64,000 nt of DNA from Mycobacterium bohemicum DSM 44277 (GTDB taxonomy: Bacteria; Actinomycetota; Actinomycetes; Mycobacteriales; Mycobacteriaceae). Of this stretch, positions 1 to 7,202 are shown in pieces. Below the pieces are notes generated by a model that was not told the origin of the DNA, did no database searches, and saw nothing but the letters and a program-made list of their open reading frames with translations. The position numbers were made by a program, and so were the translations under genes. Each line of letters starts with the position of its first letter. Position 1 is the stretch's first letter. Location: NCBI RefSeq assembly GCF_001053185.1, contig NZ_CSTD01000003.1, forward strand, positions 1 to 64,000, in the 5' to 3' direction.

Positions 1-81
1 ACGGCGCCGCAGGTGGGAGCCGCGCGCGAGCGCGCCCGGCAGGCGGCCGCTGCCCTGAATATGCGAGACTCACGCGGGTGA
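1..81 (+). CDS. purT: 3' end of upstream gene, probably purT (partial)
   Basis: Frame 1 is open from the window edge to a TGA at 79-81 and encodes 26 Ala/Arg-rich residues with strong GC preference at third positions. The stop overlaps the GTG start of the rhodanese gene in a GTGA arrangement, as expected for a coupled upstream gene. In M. tuberculosis the gene before this rhodanese is purT, formate-dependent GAR transformylase of purine synthesis. An alternating Ala-Arg C-terminal helix fits that ATP-grasp enzyme. The identity comes from gene order more than from the residues. Confidence 0.5.
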   Translation, partial: TAPQVGAARERARQAAAALNMRDSRG

Positions 82-494
82 GCTACGCGGGAGACATCAC
101 GCCGCAGCAGGCGTGGAAGCTGCTCAACGACAACCCCGACGCCGTGCTGGTCGACGTCCGCACCGACGCCGAGTGGCGATTCGTCGGCGTGCCCGACCTG
201 TCCGGCCTGGGCCGCGAGCCGGTGTTCATCGAGTGGAACACCTCCGACGGGCGGCCCAACGAGCGCTTCGCCGACGAGCTGCGCGAGCGGCTGCCGGCCG
301 CGCAGGCCGAGCGGCCGGTGATTTTCCTGTGCCGCTCGGGGCAACGCTCGATCGGCGCCGCGAACGCCGCGACGCAGATCGGCATCACGCCCGCCTACAA
401 CGTCCTCGACGGCTTCGAAGGCCACCTCGACGCCCAGGGGCACCGTGGCCAAAGCGGCTGGCGGGCAATGGGTTTGCCCTGGAGACAGGGATGA
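78..494 (+). CDS. Rhodanese-domain protein (Rv0390-like)
   Basis: A single rhodanese domain of 138 residues. It opens with the usual helix and the VLVDVRTDAEW segment (about residues 23-33). The active-site loop reads FLCRSGQRS with the persulfide-carrying cysteine at residue 85. Such proteins move sulfane sulfur or act in thiol chemistry. It lies directly before metZ, a sulfhydrylase, and its 3' end almost touches the metZ start, so the two are probably co-transcribed and linked to sulfur assimilation. The GTG start at 78 overlaps the preceding stop. The length is normal for a stand-alone rhodanese. The physiological sulfur acceptor cannot be told from sequence. Confidence 0.9.
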   Translation: MSYAGDITPQQAWKLLNDNPDAVLVDVRTDAEWRFVGVPDLSGLGREPVFIEWNTSDGRPNERFADELRERLPAAQAERPVIFLCRSGQRSIGAANAATQIGITPAYNVLDGFEGHLDAQGHRGQSGWRAMGLPWRQG

Positions 495-501
495 TGCGGG
501 G

Positions 502-1719
502 ATGACCGACCGATCGGTGCGCACGCCTCGGGCGTTGCCGGACGGCGTCGGCCAGGCCACCCTCGGCGTGCGCGGAGGCCTGTTGCGGTCGGAATTCGAC
601 GAGACCGCCGAGGCGATGTTTTTGACCTCGGGCTACGTGTATGACTCGGCGGCCACCGCGGAGCGCTCCTTCACCGGCGAACTGGACCGCTACGTGTACT
701 CGCGGTACGGCAACCCGACCGTCACGATGTTCGAGGAGCGGCTGCGCCTCATCGAGGGGGCGCCGGCGGCGTTCGCCACCGCGAGCGGCATGGCGGCGGT
801 GTTCACCTCGCTGGGCGCGCTGCTGGCCGCCGGCGACCGGTTGGTGGCCGCGCGCAGCCTGTTCGGGTCGTGCTTCGTGGTGTGCAACGAGATCCTGCCC
901 CGCTGGGGCGTCGAGACCGTCTTCGTCGACGGCGACGACCTCGCGCAGTGGGAGGAGGCGCTGTCAAAACCCACCCAGGCGGTGTTCTTCGAGACGCCGT
1001 CGAACCCGATGCAGTCGCTGGTGGACATCGCCGCGGTGACCGAACTCGCCCACGCGGCGGGCGCAAAGGTGGTGCTGGACAACGTGTTCGCCACCCCGCT
1101 ACTGCAGCAGGGCTTTCCGCTCGGGGTCGACGTGGTGGTGTACTCGGGCACCAAGCACATCGACGGCCAGGGCCGGGTGCTGGGGGGCGCCATCCTCGGC
1201 GACAAGGAGTACATCGACGGCCCGGTGCAGAAGCTGATGCGGCACACCGGGCCGGCCATGAGCGCGTTCAACGCCTGGGTGTTGCTCAAAGGCCTTGAAA
1301 CGCTGGCGATCCGGGTCGAGCATTGCAACTCCTCGGCGCACCGGATCGCCGAATTCCTGGAGTCGCACCCGGCGGTCGGCTGGGTGCGCTACCCCTTCCT
1401 GCCGTCACACCCGCAGCATGACCTGGCCAAGCGCCAGATGTCCGGCGGCGGAACGGTGATTACGTTCGCGCTCGACTGCCCCGAAAGTGCGGCCAAGCAA
1501 CGGGCTTTCGAGGTCCTGGACAAGATGCGGCTGATCGACATCTCGAACAATCTGGGTGACGCGAAATCCCTTGTCACGCATCCGGCTACGACCACTCACC
1601 GGGCGATGGGCCCGGAGGGACGCGCCGCGATCGGCCTCGGTGACGGCGTGGTACGCATCTCCGTCGGGCTGGAAGCCACCGACGACCTGATCGCCGATAT
1701 CGATCAGGCCCTGGGCTGA
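502..1719 (+). CDS. metZ: O-succinylhomoserine sulfhydrylase
   Basis: A PLP enzyme of the Cys/Met-metabolism family, 405 residues. It replaces the succinyl group of O-succinylhomoserine with sulfide to form homocysteine for methionine synthesis in the cytoplasm. Family signatures visible: the YSRYGNPT substrate/PLP loop (about residue 65), the ASGMAA turn (about 90), and the YSGTKHIDG motif with the Schiff-base lysine K218. The frame stays open upstream to 445, but the ATG at 502 gives the family length (M. tuberculosis MetZ is about 406 residues) and places the gene 7 bases after the rhodanese stop. Distinguishing it from cystathionine gamma-synthase relies on synteny with Rv0391. Confidence 0.93.
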   Translation: MTDRSVRTPRALPDGVGQATLGVRGGLLRSEFDETAEAMFLTSGYVYDSAATAERSFTGELDRYVYSRYGNPTVTMFEERLRLIEGAPAAFATASGMAAVFTSLGALLAAGDRLVAARSLFGSCFVVCNEILPRWGVETVFVDGDDLAQWEEALSKPTQAVFFETPSNPMQSLVDIAAVTELAHAAGAKVVLDNVFATPLLQQGFPLGVDVVVYSGTKHIDGQGRVLGGAILGDKEYIDGPVQKLMRHTGPAMSAFNAWVLLKGLETLAIRVEHCNSSAHRIAEFLESHPAVGWVRYPFLPSHPQHDLAKRQMSGGGTVITFALDCPESAAKQRAFEVLDKMRLIDISNNLGDAKSLVTHPATTTHRAMGPEGRAAIGLGDGVVRISVGLEATDDLIADIDQALG

Positions 1720-1731
1720 CCGCAAGCCGGG

Positions 1732-1992
1732 CTACTGGCCCGGGTGCTGTTGGCCGTACTGGATACCCTGGTTGACCTGGTCGATCGCCTGCTGCACCAG
1801 GTTGATCGCCTGCTCCCGATGGCCACCCTTGTCGGATTCGGCCTGCTGTAATTCGCCCAGGCCCTGTTGCAGATTGTTTCTCGCGTTGAACATGTGCTCC
1901 TGGTACGCGTAGGCGGTACCGGCACCGGCCAGACCGAAGGTGGTGGCCGTCACGACTCCGGCAATGGCCAGGCGAACTTTGGAAATGTGCAT
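1732..1992 (-). CDS. Small exported helical protein
   Basis: 86 residues with a clear Sec signal peptide: a KVR-type basic start, a hydrophobic Ala/Gly/Val core, and an A-x-A-type site near AGTAYAY (about residues 24-30). The mature part is a short, probably helical domain carrying the DKGGHR segment followed by an AI..V..GI pattern. I recall that pattern in small periplasmic or exported proteins of many bacteria. The function is unknown. A purine-rich ribosome site lies just upstream of the ATG. The gene converges on metZ with 12 bases between the stops and stands alone. Nothing suggests regulation. Confidence 0.75.
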   Translation of the reverse strand: MHISKVRLAIAGVVTATTFGLAGAGTAYAYQEHMFNARNNLQQGLGELQQAESDKGGHREQAINLVQQAIDQVNQGIQYGQQHPGQ

Positions 1993-2106
1993 CGCAGTCC
2001 CTTCCCCCAGGTATGAAACCGACTTTGAGCCGGAACACTAGCAACCTGACCTGTGGCCTCGCCGACGGCCGGGCGAACCCGGCGTTTCATCCCGGGAAGC
2101 GGCGCG

Positions 2107-3489
2107 CTAACCCGCCGCCCGCCGTTCGGCCTCCTCGACGCTCTCGGCGGCCGCGAGCGTCCCCTGTTCGGCTTGCTGCTCAACCCATTTGACCACCGGG
2201 CGGGCGTACATCATCTGGCTGGTGATGGCCATCTGTCCGCGGGTGCGTCCCAGGAAGGAGATTCCCCAGGCGAACATGGCGGCGACGCGATTGCGGTGAC
2301 CGATCAGGTAGTACAGGTGCAGCAGCAGCCACGCCAGCCACGCGATGAAGCCGCCGAACTCCAGCTTGCCGACCTTCGCCACGGCGCTGTACCGCGAGAT
2401 CAGGGCCATGCTGCCCTTGTCGAAGTACTTGAACGGCTTGCGGTTGGCCGGGTCGTCGTGGCCATGCACCGCCTGCTTGATGATTCCGGTGGCATAGCGC
2501 GCGCCCTGGATCGCACCCTGCGCCATTCCGGGCACGCCGGGGACGGACATCAAGTCGCCGACGACGAATACGTAGGGGTGGCCCTTGATCGTCAGGTCGG
2601 GCTCGACGATCACCCGCCCGGCGCGGTCGGTCTCGGTCCCGTCGGACTGCTCGGCGATCATCTTGCCGAGCGGGCTGGCCGCGACCCCGGCCGCCCACAC
2701 CTTGCACGCGCATTCGATGCGGCGTTCGGTGCCGTCGGCGTCCTTGACCGTGATGCCCATGTAGTCGACCGCGGTCACCATCGCGTTGAGCTGGATCTCG
2801 ACGTCCATCTTCTCCAGCCGCCGCTGCGCCTTGAGGCCCAGGTTCTGCCCCATCGGCGGGAGCACGGCGGGCGCGGCGTCGAGCAGGATCACCCGGCATT
2901 CGCTGGGGGTGATGGTGCGAAACGCCCCCGCCAAGGTGCGCTCGGCCAGCTGGACGATCTCGCCGGCCAGCTCGACGCCCGTCGGCCCGGCACCCACCAC
3001 CACGAACGTGAGCCGGCGATGCCGCTCCGCGGGATCGGTGGCCACCTCGGCCGCCTCGAACGCGCCGAGGATGCGGCCCCGCAGCTCCAGGGCGTCGTCG
3101 ATGCTCTTCATCCCGGGCGCGTAGATGGCGTAGTGGTCGTGGCCGAAGTACGACTGCTGGGCGCCGGCGGCCACGATGAGGCTGTCGTACGGTGTCACCG
3201 TCTGCATGCCCATCAGGTGCGAGGTGACCGTCTTCGCCGTCAGGTCGATCTCGCTGACCTCACCCCACAACACCCGGACGTTCTTCTGCTTGCGCAGGAT
3301 CAGCCGGGTGGTCGGGGCGATGTCGCCTTCCGACAGGATCCCGGTCGCCACCTGATACAGCAGGGGCTGGAACAGATGGGTGGTCGTCTTCGAGATGAGC
3401 GTGACGTCCACGTCCGCGCGCTTGAGCGACTTGGCCGCGTTGAGCCCACCGAACCCGCTTCCGATGATGACCACGCGATGGCGCGACAT
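2107..3489 (-). CDS. ndhA: Type II NADH dehydrogenase (NDH-2)
   Basis: A 460-residue single-subunit flavoprotein that passes electrons from NADH to menaquinone at the membrane without pumping protons. The N-terminal FAD-binding Rossmann motif is GSGFGG (about residues 11-16). The second dinucleotide-binding motif for NADH is GAGPTGVELAGE (about 166-177). FVVGD near residue 307 is the second FAD contact. The C-terminal third carries a hydrophobic/aromatic stretch (WLAWLLLHLYYLIG) typical of the mycobacterial membrane anchor. Mycobacteria can carry two copies, ndh and ndhA; position beside metZ matches Rv0392c, so I call it ndhA, but a search is needed to separate the paralogues. The ATG at 3489 lies just after a purine-rich site. 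Confidence 0.9.
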   Translation of the reverse strand: MSRHRVVIIGSGFGGLNAAKSLKRADVDVTLISKTTTHLFQPLLYQVATGILSEGDIAPTTRLILRKQKNVRVLWGEVSEIDLTAKTVTSHLMGMQTVTPYDSLIVAAGAQQSYFGHDHYAIYAPGMKSIDDALELRGRILGAFEAAEVATDPAERHRRLTFVVVGAGPTGVELAGEIVQLAERTLAGAFRTITPSECRVILLDAAPAVLPPMGQNLGLKAQRRLEKMDVEIQLNAMVTAVDYMGITVKDADGTERRIECACKVWAAGVAASPLGKMIAEQSDGTETDRAGRVIVEPDLTIKGHPYVFVVGDLMSVPGVPGMAQGAIQGARYATGIIKQAVHGHDDPANRKPFKYFDKGSMALISRYSAVAKVGKLEFGGFIAWLAWLLLHLYYLIGHRNRVAAMFAWGISFLGRTRGQMAITSQMMYARPVVKWVEQQAEQGTLAAAESVEEAERRAAG

Positions 3490-3739
3490 ATTTGTCCCCT
3501 TCTAGTCTCGCAATTTCCGCGGCGCCCCTACACCGTACGACTGCCCGTCGTGCCAACGGCACCTGCCGGTGAAAATCGGTCCGCCGTGCTCCCGCGTCCC
3601 CACTTGTCGGCGAACGAAACGTGCTGGGCGGCAGTGCGTTCCGACCACGTCCGGCGCCGGCGGAATAGGACGTGCATTGTCCGGCGACAACACCGCGCCC
3701 GCCGAGTAGAGTAACCGCCACCCCCACTGCGGCAGGAGG

Positions 3740-3928
3740 GTGACCGGCCAGAAGGGCCGCGGGATGGCGATCGCGGGCATCGTGATCGGCTTTCTCCTGA
3801 TCGCCGTCGGCATCGCGCTGTACGCCCTCGAGTTCGTGATCAAGCATGCGCCCAGCACCGATTCGAACGCGTCGGCGATCCTGATCGGGCTTGGCGCACA
3901 GTCGTTGTCGCCGGGTACGGGCCTCTAG
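3740..3928 (+). CDS. Short membrane protein, possible DUF4190 remnant
   Basis: A 62-codon reading frame with strongly coding third-position usage and one transmembrane segment (about residues 10-32). The opening GRGMAIAGIVIGF is how the second half of DUF4190 membrane proteins often begins, so this may be the tail of a longer gene whose first half is lost; an in-frame stop lies 33 bases upstream. Translation could start at the GTG at 3740 or the ATG at 3764, the latter preceded by AGAAGG. The last four bases overlap the end of the convergent secreted-protein gene. The 250 bases upstream hold no other gene I can support. Confidence 0.45.
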   Translation: MTGQKGRGMAIAGIVIGFLLIAVGIALYALEFVIKHAPSTDSNASAILIGLGAQSLSPGTGL

Positions 3929-4548
3929 AACGGCCAGGAAGCCGCGTCGGTCTTGTACTTGCCGTTGAGCGCGCTGCAGAAGTCGTCGGCGGTGCCGGCG
4001 ATCAGGATGTAGTAGGCCTCGCCGCCGCCGCGACTGGTGAAGGAGTTGGGAGTGGTCCAGCCGCTGTTGCACATCGCCGTGTCCGAGCCCGCGCTGGGCC
4101 TGCGCCAGTTGGTCTTGGCGCAGGTGGCCAGGGCGTCGATGTTCGGCGTGGCGCTTTTGGCGGCGACGAGCATGGCCCCGCCCCACTGCCCGTCGTTGCG
4201 CCGGTAGGCGCGCGCCCCGAAGCCGGCGTTGTTGGTCTGGCAGGCCAGCGCCCGCTTGAGCAGCCCGAAGGGGGCCGCGAGCTGCGGGCTGGCGACGCCC
4301 GCGGCGGCGTTGATGAACTGCGCCGCATCCGAGCCGTCCACCTCTTGCACGTTCGGGTTGCCGAGGCCGGTCAGCTGCTGGGCGATTCCGGCGTTGTTGC
4401 CGCCACCGATGATCGGTCCGCCCCCGCCGGTGGTCATCGGGGGCAGCGTGACCGGGTCGGCGCCGGCCACCGGCACCGCCGACTCCTGCGCCATGGACAG
4501 GCCGCACGCGGCGACCAGCACACCGAGAAGATGGGCCACAGATCGCAT
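3925..4548 (-). CDS. Secreted protein of unknown function
   Basis: 207 residues with an N-terminal signal peptide ending near SMAQ (about residues 18-21), a Gly/Pro-rich linker, and a mature domain with several cysteines (ACQTN, ATCAK, AMCNS, DFCSA) that could form disulfides outside the membrane. The frame is open well upstream, but the ATG at 4548 is preceded by GGGAGG at good spacing and begins a normal signal peptide. Position next to fadE7 matches the M. tuberculosis secreted protein gene Rv0398c, which is only a positional suggestion. No catalytic motif is visible. Confidence 0.75.
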   Translation of the reverse strand: MRSVAHLLGVLVAACGLSMAQESAVPVAGADPVTLPPMTTGGGGPIIGGGNNAGIAQQLTGLGNPNVQEVDGSDAAQFINAAAGVASPQLAAPFGLLKRALACQTNNAGFGARAYRRNDGQWGGAMLVAAKSATPNIDALATCAKTNWRRPSAGSDTAMCNSGWTTPNSFTSRGGGEAYYILIAGTADDFCSALNGKYKTDAASWPF

Positions 4549-4616
4549 CAGAAACCTCCCAGCAGGTATGCATACCCGGCGGGCGGGACGCCGGCAACCG
4601 ACGGCCCCCGCGCGCA

Positions 4617-5801
4617 TCAGCGGAATGCGTCGCTGCCGGTGAACGCCTGGCCGAGCACCAGCTGGTGCATCTCGGGGGTGCCCTCGTAGGTCAGCACCGA
4701 CTCCAGGTTCACCATGTGCCGGATCACCGGGTATTCGAGCGATATCCCGTTGCCGCCCAAGATGGTTCGCGCGGTTCGGCAGATCTTGATCGCCTCCCTG
4801 GTGTTGTTGAGTTTGCCGAAGCTGACCTGTTCGGGCCGCAGCCCGACGCTGTCCTTGAGGCGGCCCAGGTGCAGCGAAAGGAGCTGACCCTTGTGCAGTT
4901 CGACCGCCATGTCGACCAGCTTGGCCTGGGTCAGCTGGAATCCGGCGATCGGGCGGCCGAATTGGGTGCGCTGCGTGGAGTAGTCGAGCGCGGCCTGCCA
5001 GGCCGACCGGGCCGCCCCCATCGATCCCCAGATGATTCCGTAGCGCGCCTCGGACAGACACGACAGCGGGCCGCGCAGGCCCCTCGCCTCGGGCAGCATC
5101 GCGTCGTCGGGCACCCGGACGTCGTCGAGCACCAGCTCACTGGTGATCGACGCCCGCAGCGACAGCTTGTGGTGGATGGTGTTGGCGCTGAATCCCGCCG
5201 TCGCCGTGGGGACGACGAACCCGCGGACGCCGTCCTCGGTGGCGGCCCAGACGATCGCCACGTCGGCCACCGACCCGTTGGTGATCCACAGCTTGCGGCC
5301 GTTGAGCACCCAGTCCGACCCGTCGCGCCGCGCCCGGGTCGTCATCGACGCGGGATCGGACCCGGCGTCGGGTTCGGTGAGCCCGAAGCAGCCCAGCAGC
5401 TCGCCGGCGGCCATGCCCGGCAGCCATTGCCGCTTCTGCTCCTCCGAGCCGAAATTCCAGATGGCGAACATCGCCAGCGAGCCCTGCACCGAGACCATCG
5501 ACCGGATGCCGGAGTCGGCGGCCTCCAGCTCGGTGCAGGCCAGGCCGTAGTGCACGGCCGACGCCCCGCCGCACCCGTAGCCGTGCAGGTGCATGCCCAG
5601 CAGCCCCAGTTCGCCGAACTGCTTGGCGAGCTGGCGAACCGGCAGGTCGCCGATCTCGAACCACTCGGCGACATAGGGGGTGACGTGCTCGGCGCAGAAC
5701 CTTCTGACGGTGTCGCGCACCGCAAGCTCGTCGTCGGACAGCGACGCGTCGATGCCCAGGGGATCGTCTCGGTCGAAGGCGGGAGGCGCTTGGGTGCTCA
5801 T
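4617..5801 (-). CDS. fadE7: Acyl-CoA dehydrogenase, glutaryl-CoA dehydrogenase-like
   Basis: A 394-residue FAD acyl-CoA dehydrogenase. The helical N-terminal half is followed by the beta domain with the CFGLTEPDAGSDP flavin/substrate signature (about residues 136-148) and WITNGS (about 175). The C-terminal catalytic region reads RHMVNLESVLTYEGTPE, placing the catalytic glutamate at residue 373. The TYEGT context is that of glutaryl-CoA dehydrogenases, so a dicarboxyl-CoA substrate is plausible but unproven. I take the ATG at 5801, giving the family length; a longer frame exists upstream. It is divergent from the DUF3054 gene with 34 bases between starts, so the two share a promoter region. 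Confidence 0.9.
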   Translation of the reverse strand: MSTQAPPAFDRDDPLGIDASLSDDELAVRDTVRRFCAEHVTPYVAEWFEIGDLPVRQLAKQFGELGLLGMHLHGYGCGGASAVHYGLACTELEAADSGIRSMVSVQGSLAMFAIWNFGSEEQKRQWLPGMAAGELLGCFGLTEPDAGSDPASMTTRARRDGSDWVLNGRKLWITNGSVADVAIVWAATEDGVRGFVVPTATAGFSANTIHHKLSLRASITSELVLDDVRVPDDAMLPEARGLRGPLSCLSEARYGIIWGSMGAARSAWQAALDYSTQRTQFGRPIAGFQLTQAKLVDMAVELHKGQLLSLHLGRLKDSVGLRPEQVSFGKLNNTREAIKICRTARTILGGNGISLEYPVIRHMVNLESVLTYEGTPEMHQLVLGQAFTGSDAFR

Positions 5802-5835
5802 GGGATCAGCCTGCCACGAGCGGTAGGCTCGCTGG

Positions 5836-6195
5836 ATGCGACGGCCGCTGTGGCTAGCCATGGACGTGGTGGCGGTGCTCGTGTTCTGCGCCGTCGGGCG
5901 CCGCAGCCATGACGAGGGGATCAGCGTCTCCGGCGTCGCGACGACGGCCTGGCCCTTCCTGTCCGGCACCGTCGTCGGGTGGCTGGCGTCGCGCGCTTGG
6001 CGGCGACCCACCGCCGTCGCGCCGACCGGGGCGGTGGTCTGGCTGTGCACGGTGGTGGTCGGCATGCTGCTGCGCAAGGCGACGGCCGCCGGGGTGGCGG
6101 CCAGCTTCGTGGCCGTGGCGGCGTCGGTGACCGCGGTGTTGTTGCTCGGATGGCGTGTGGTGGTCGCGGCGAGCCTGCGCCGCTTCGAATCCTGA
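5836..6195 (+). CDS. DUF3054 family membrane protein (Rv0401-like)
   Basis: 119 residues with four predicted membrane segments (about residues 5-20, 38-52, 62-78 and 85-108). The first helix carries D-V-V-A-V and is followed by FCAVGRRSHDEG, a pattern I associate with DUF3054 proteins of actinobacteria. The function is unknown. The ATG at 5836 faces the fadE7 start. The TGA overlaps the ATG of the next gene by one base (TGATG), so the methyltransferase is translationally coupled to it. Confidence 0.8.
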   Translation: MRRPLWLAMDVVAVLVFCAVGRRSHDEGISVSGVATTAWPFLSGTVVGWLASRAWRRPTAVAPTGAVVWLCTVVVGMLLRKATAAGVAASFVAVAASVTAVLLLGWRVVVAASLRRFES

Positions 6196-7001
6196 TGTCA
6201 TCGACGGTTGACACCAGGTGGGACGCGGCCACGTTCGGCGCGGTGGCGCGGGCGGTCGCCTCCGGAAAGGGCCGGATGGACGACCCGTTCGCCGAGCCGT
6301 TGGTGCGCGCCGCGGGCGAGAAGCGCTTCGTCGGTCTCATCAACGACGAGCGGTTCGCGGCCGACGAGGGCGCCAACCCGGTCACCGGCGGGCTCGTCGA
6401 CATCGTCGCGGCGCACACGACATTCGTGGACGGTTTTCTGGCCGACGCCGGCCGGGCGGGCGTTCGGCAGGTGGTGATCCTCGGTGCGGGCCTGGATGCG
6501 CGGGCGTACCGGTTGTGGTGGCCGCGGGGTTCGACCGTCTACGAGCTGGACAGGCCCGAGGTGCTGGACTTCAAGGCCGGGGTGCTGCGGGGGCTCGGCG
6601 CCACGCTGACGGTCAGTCGCTGCGCCATCGGGGTGGACCTTCGCCGGGACTGGCCGGCGGCGCTGCTCCGGTCCGGTTTCGACCGGGCGGCACCCACGGC
6701 GTGGGTGGCCGAGCAACTGCTGGTCGGCCATCTGCCGGCGGATGCGCAGCACCGACTGCTGACCGGGGTGACGCGGCTCAGCGCCGCGGGCAGCCGGTTC
6801 GCCGCCGACCACATGCCCGGCCTGGCGCCCGGGCATCCGGACGCCGACAGCGTGCCCGGGCAGCTGCGCGGCCAGCGGTGGGAGGTGGTCGAGCGGAACG
6901 TCGTCGACCTGCTCACCGTGATGGGGCTGCGCGAGCTGTGGGGCGGCGGCTCCGACGACGCGGCGCTCGTTCCCCGGTACGTCACCGCCGCGATGCGCTG
7001 A
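6195..7001 (+). CDS. Class I SAM-dependent methyltransferase, mycobacterial LCM-like family
   Basis: 268 residues of the large mycobacterial family related to leucine carboxyl methyltransferases. Signatures: TRWDAATFGAVARA near the start, the SAM-binding VVILGAGLDARAYRL (about residues 94-108), and the acidic loop YELDRPEVLDFK (about 116-127). These proteins are often about 300 residues, so this one is slightly short. The ATG at 6195 begins the conserved N-terminus and overlaps the DUF3054 stop. No substrate is known for most members. M. tuberculosis has no methyltransferase at this position as I recall, so it is probably an insertion in this lineage. Confidence 0.8.
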   Translation: MSSTVDTRWDAATFGAVARAVASGKGRMDDPFAEPLVRAAGEKRFVGLINDERFAADEGANPVTGGLVDIVAAHTTFVDGFLADAGRAGVRQVVILGAGLDARAYRLWWPRGSTVYELDRPEVLDFKAGVLRGLGATLTVSRCAIGVDLRRDWPAALLRSGFDRAAPTAWVAEQLLVGHLPADAQHRLLTGVTRLSAAGSRFAADHMPGLAPGHPDADSVPGQLRGQRWEVVERNVVDLLTVMGLRELWGGGSDDAALVPRYVTAAMR

Positions 7002-7035
7002 TTTCGGCTTATCCCGCCGCGGCCGGGGTATTTAA

Positions 7036-7061
7036 GGTAATTAACAGTTAATTAACTTACC
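7036..7061. promoter_or_regulatory. AT-rich direct repeat, probable operator before the MMPL gene
   Basis: An A+T island in very GC-rich DNA. The octamer TAATTAAC occurs at 7038-7045 and 7049-7056, exactly 11 bases apart, and the second copy sits inside the self-complementary GTTAATTAAC (7047-7056). One helical turn between copies suits a dimeric regulator. It lies about 85 bases upstream of the leader ORF. Regulator binding is inferred. Confidence 0.45.
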
Positions 7062-7145
7062 GATCTGCCCGGTGTTCGAACTTCTTGCGGCGTAACGTCG
7101 TGACGAAGTCGTAACACAACACGGCCACGGATGAGGGGTGTGGAT

Positions 7146-7202
7146 ATGAGCGCTAAACGTTCGTCTGACCCGGAATCCGCAGGCGGGTTGAGGTCGCGAT
7201 GA
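7146..7202 (+). CDS. 18-codon leader ORF coupled to the MMPL gene
   Basis: ATG at 7146, eighteen sense codons (MSAKRSSDPESAGGLRSR) and a TGA at 7200-7202 that overlaps the MMPL ATG at 7199 as ATGA. GAGGGG at 7133-7138 is a well-spaced ribosome site for this ORF, whereas the MMPL start has only a short GAGG. The arrangement fits a translated leader that delivers ribosomes to mmpL. The peptide has no recognisable motif. Whether it is expressed is unknown. Confidence 0.4.
   Translation: MSAKRSSDPESAGGLRSR

Noticed and set aside
2053..3714. Long plus-strand frame (553 codons) opposite the NADH dehydrogenase
   Set aside because: It is the antisense shadow of ndhA: His/Arg/Gly-rich, no domain, and its third positions mirror the real gene.
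3502..3858. 118-codon minus-strand frame near the DUF4190-like fragment
   Set aside because: No motif, poor third-position pattern, and it is antisense to a better plus-strand frame.
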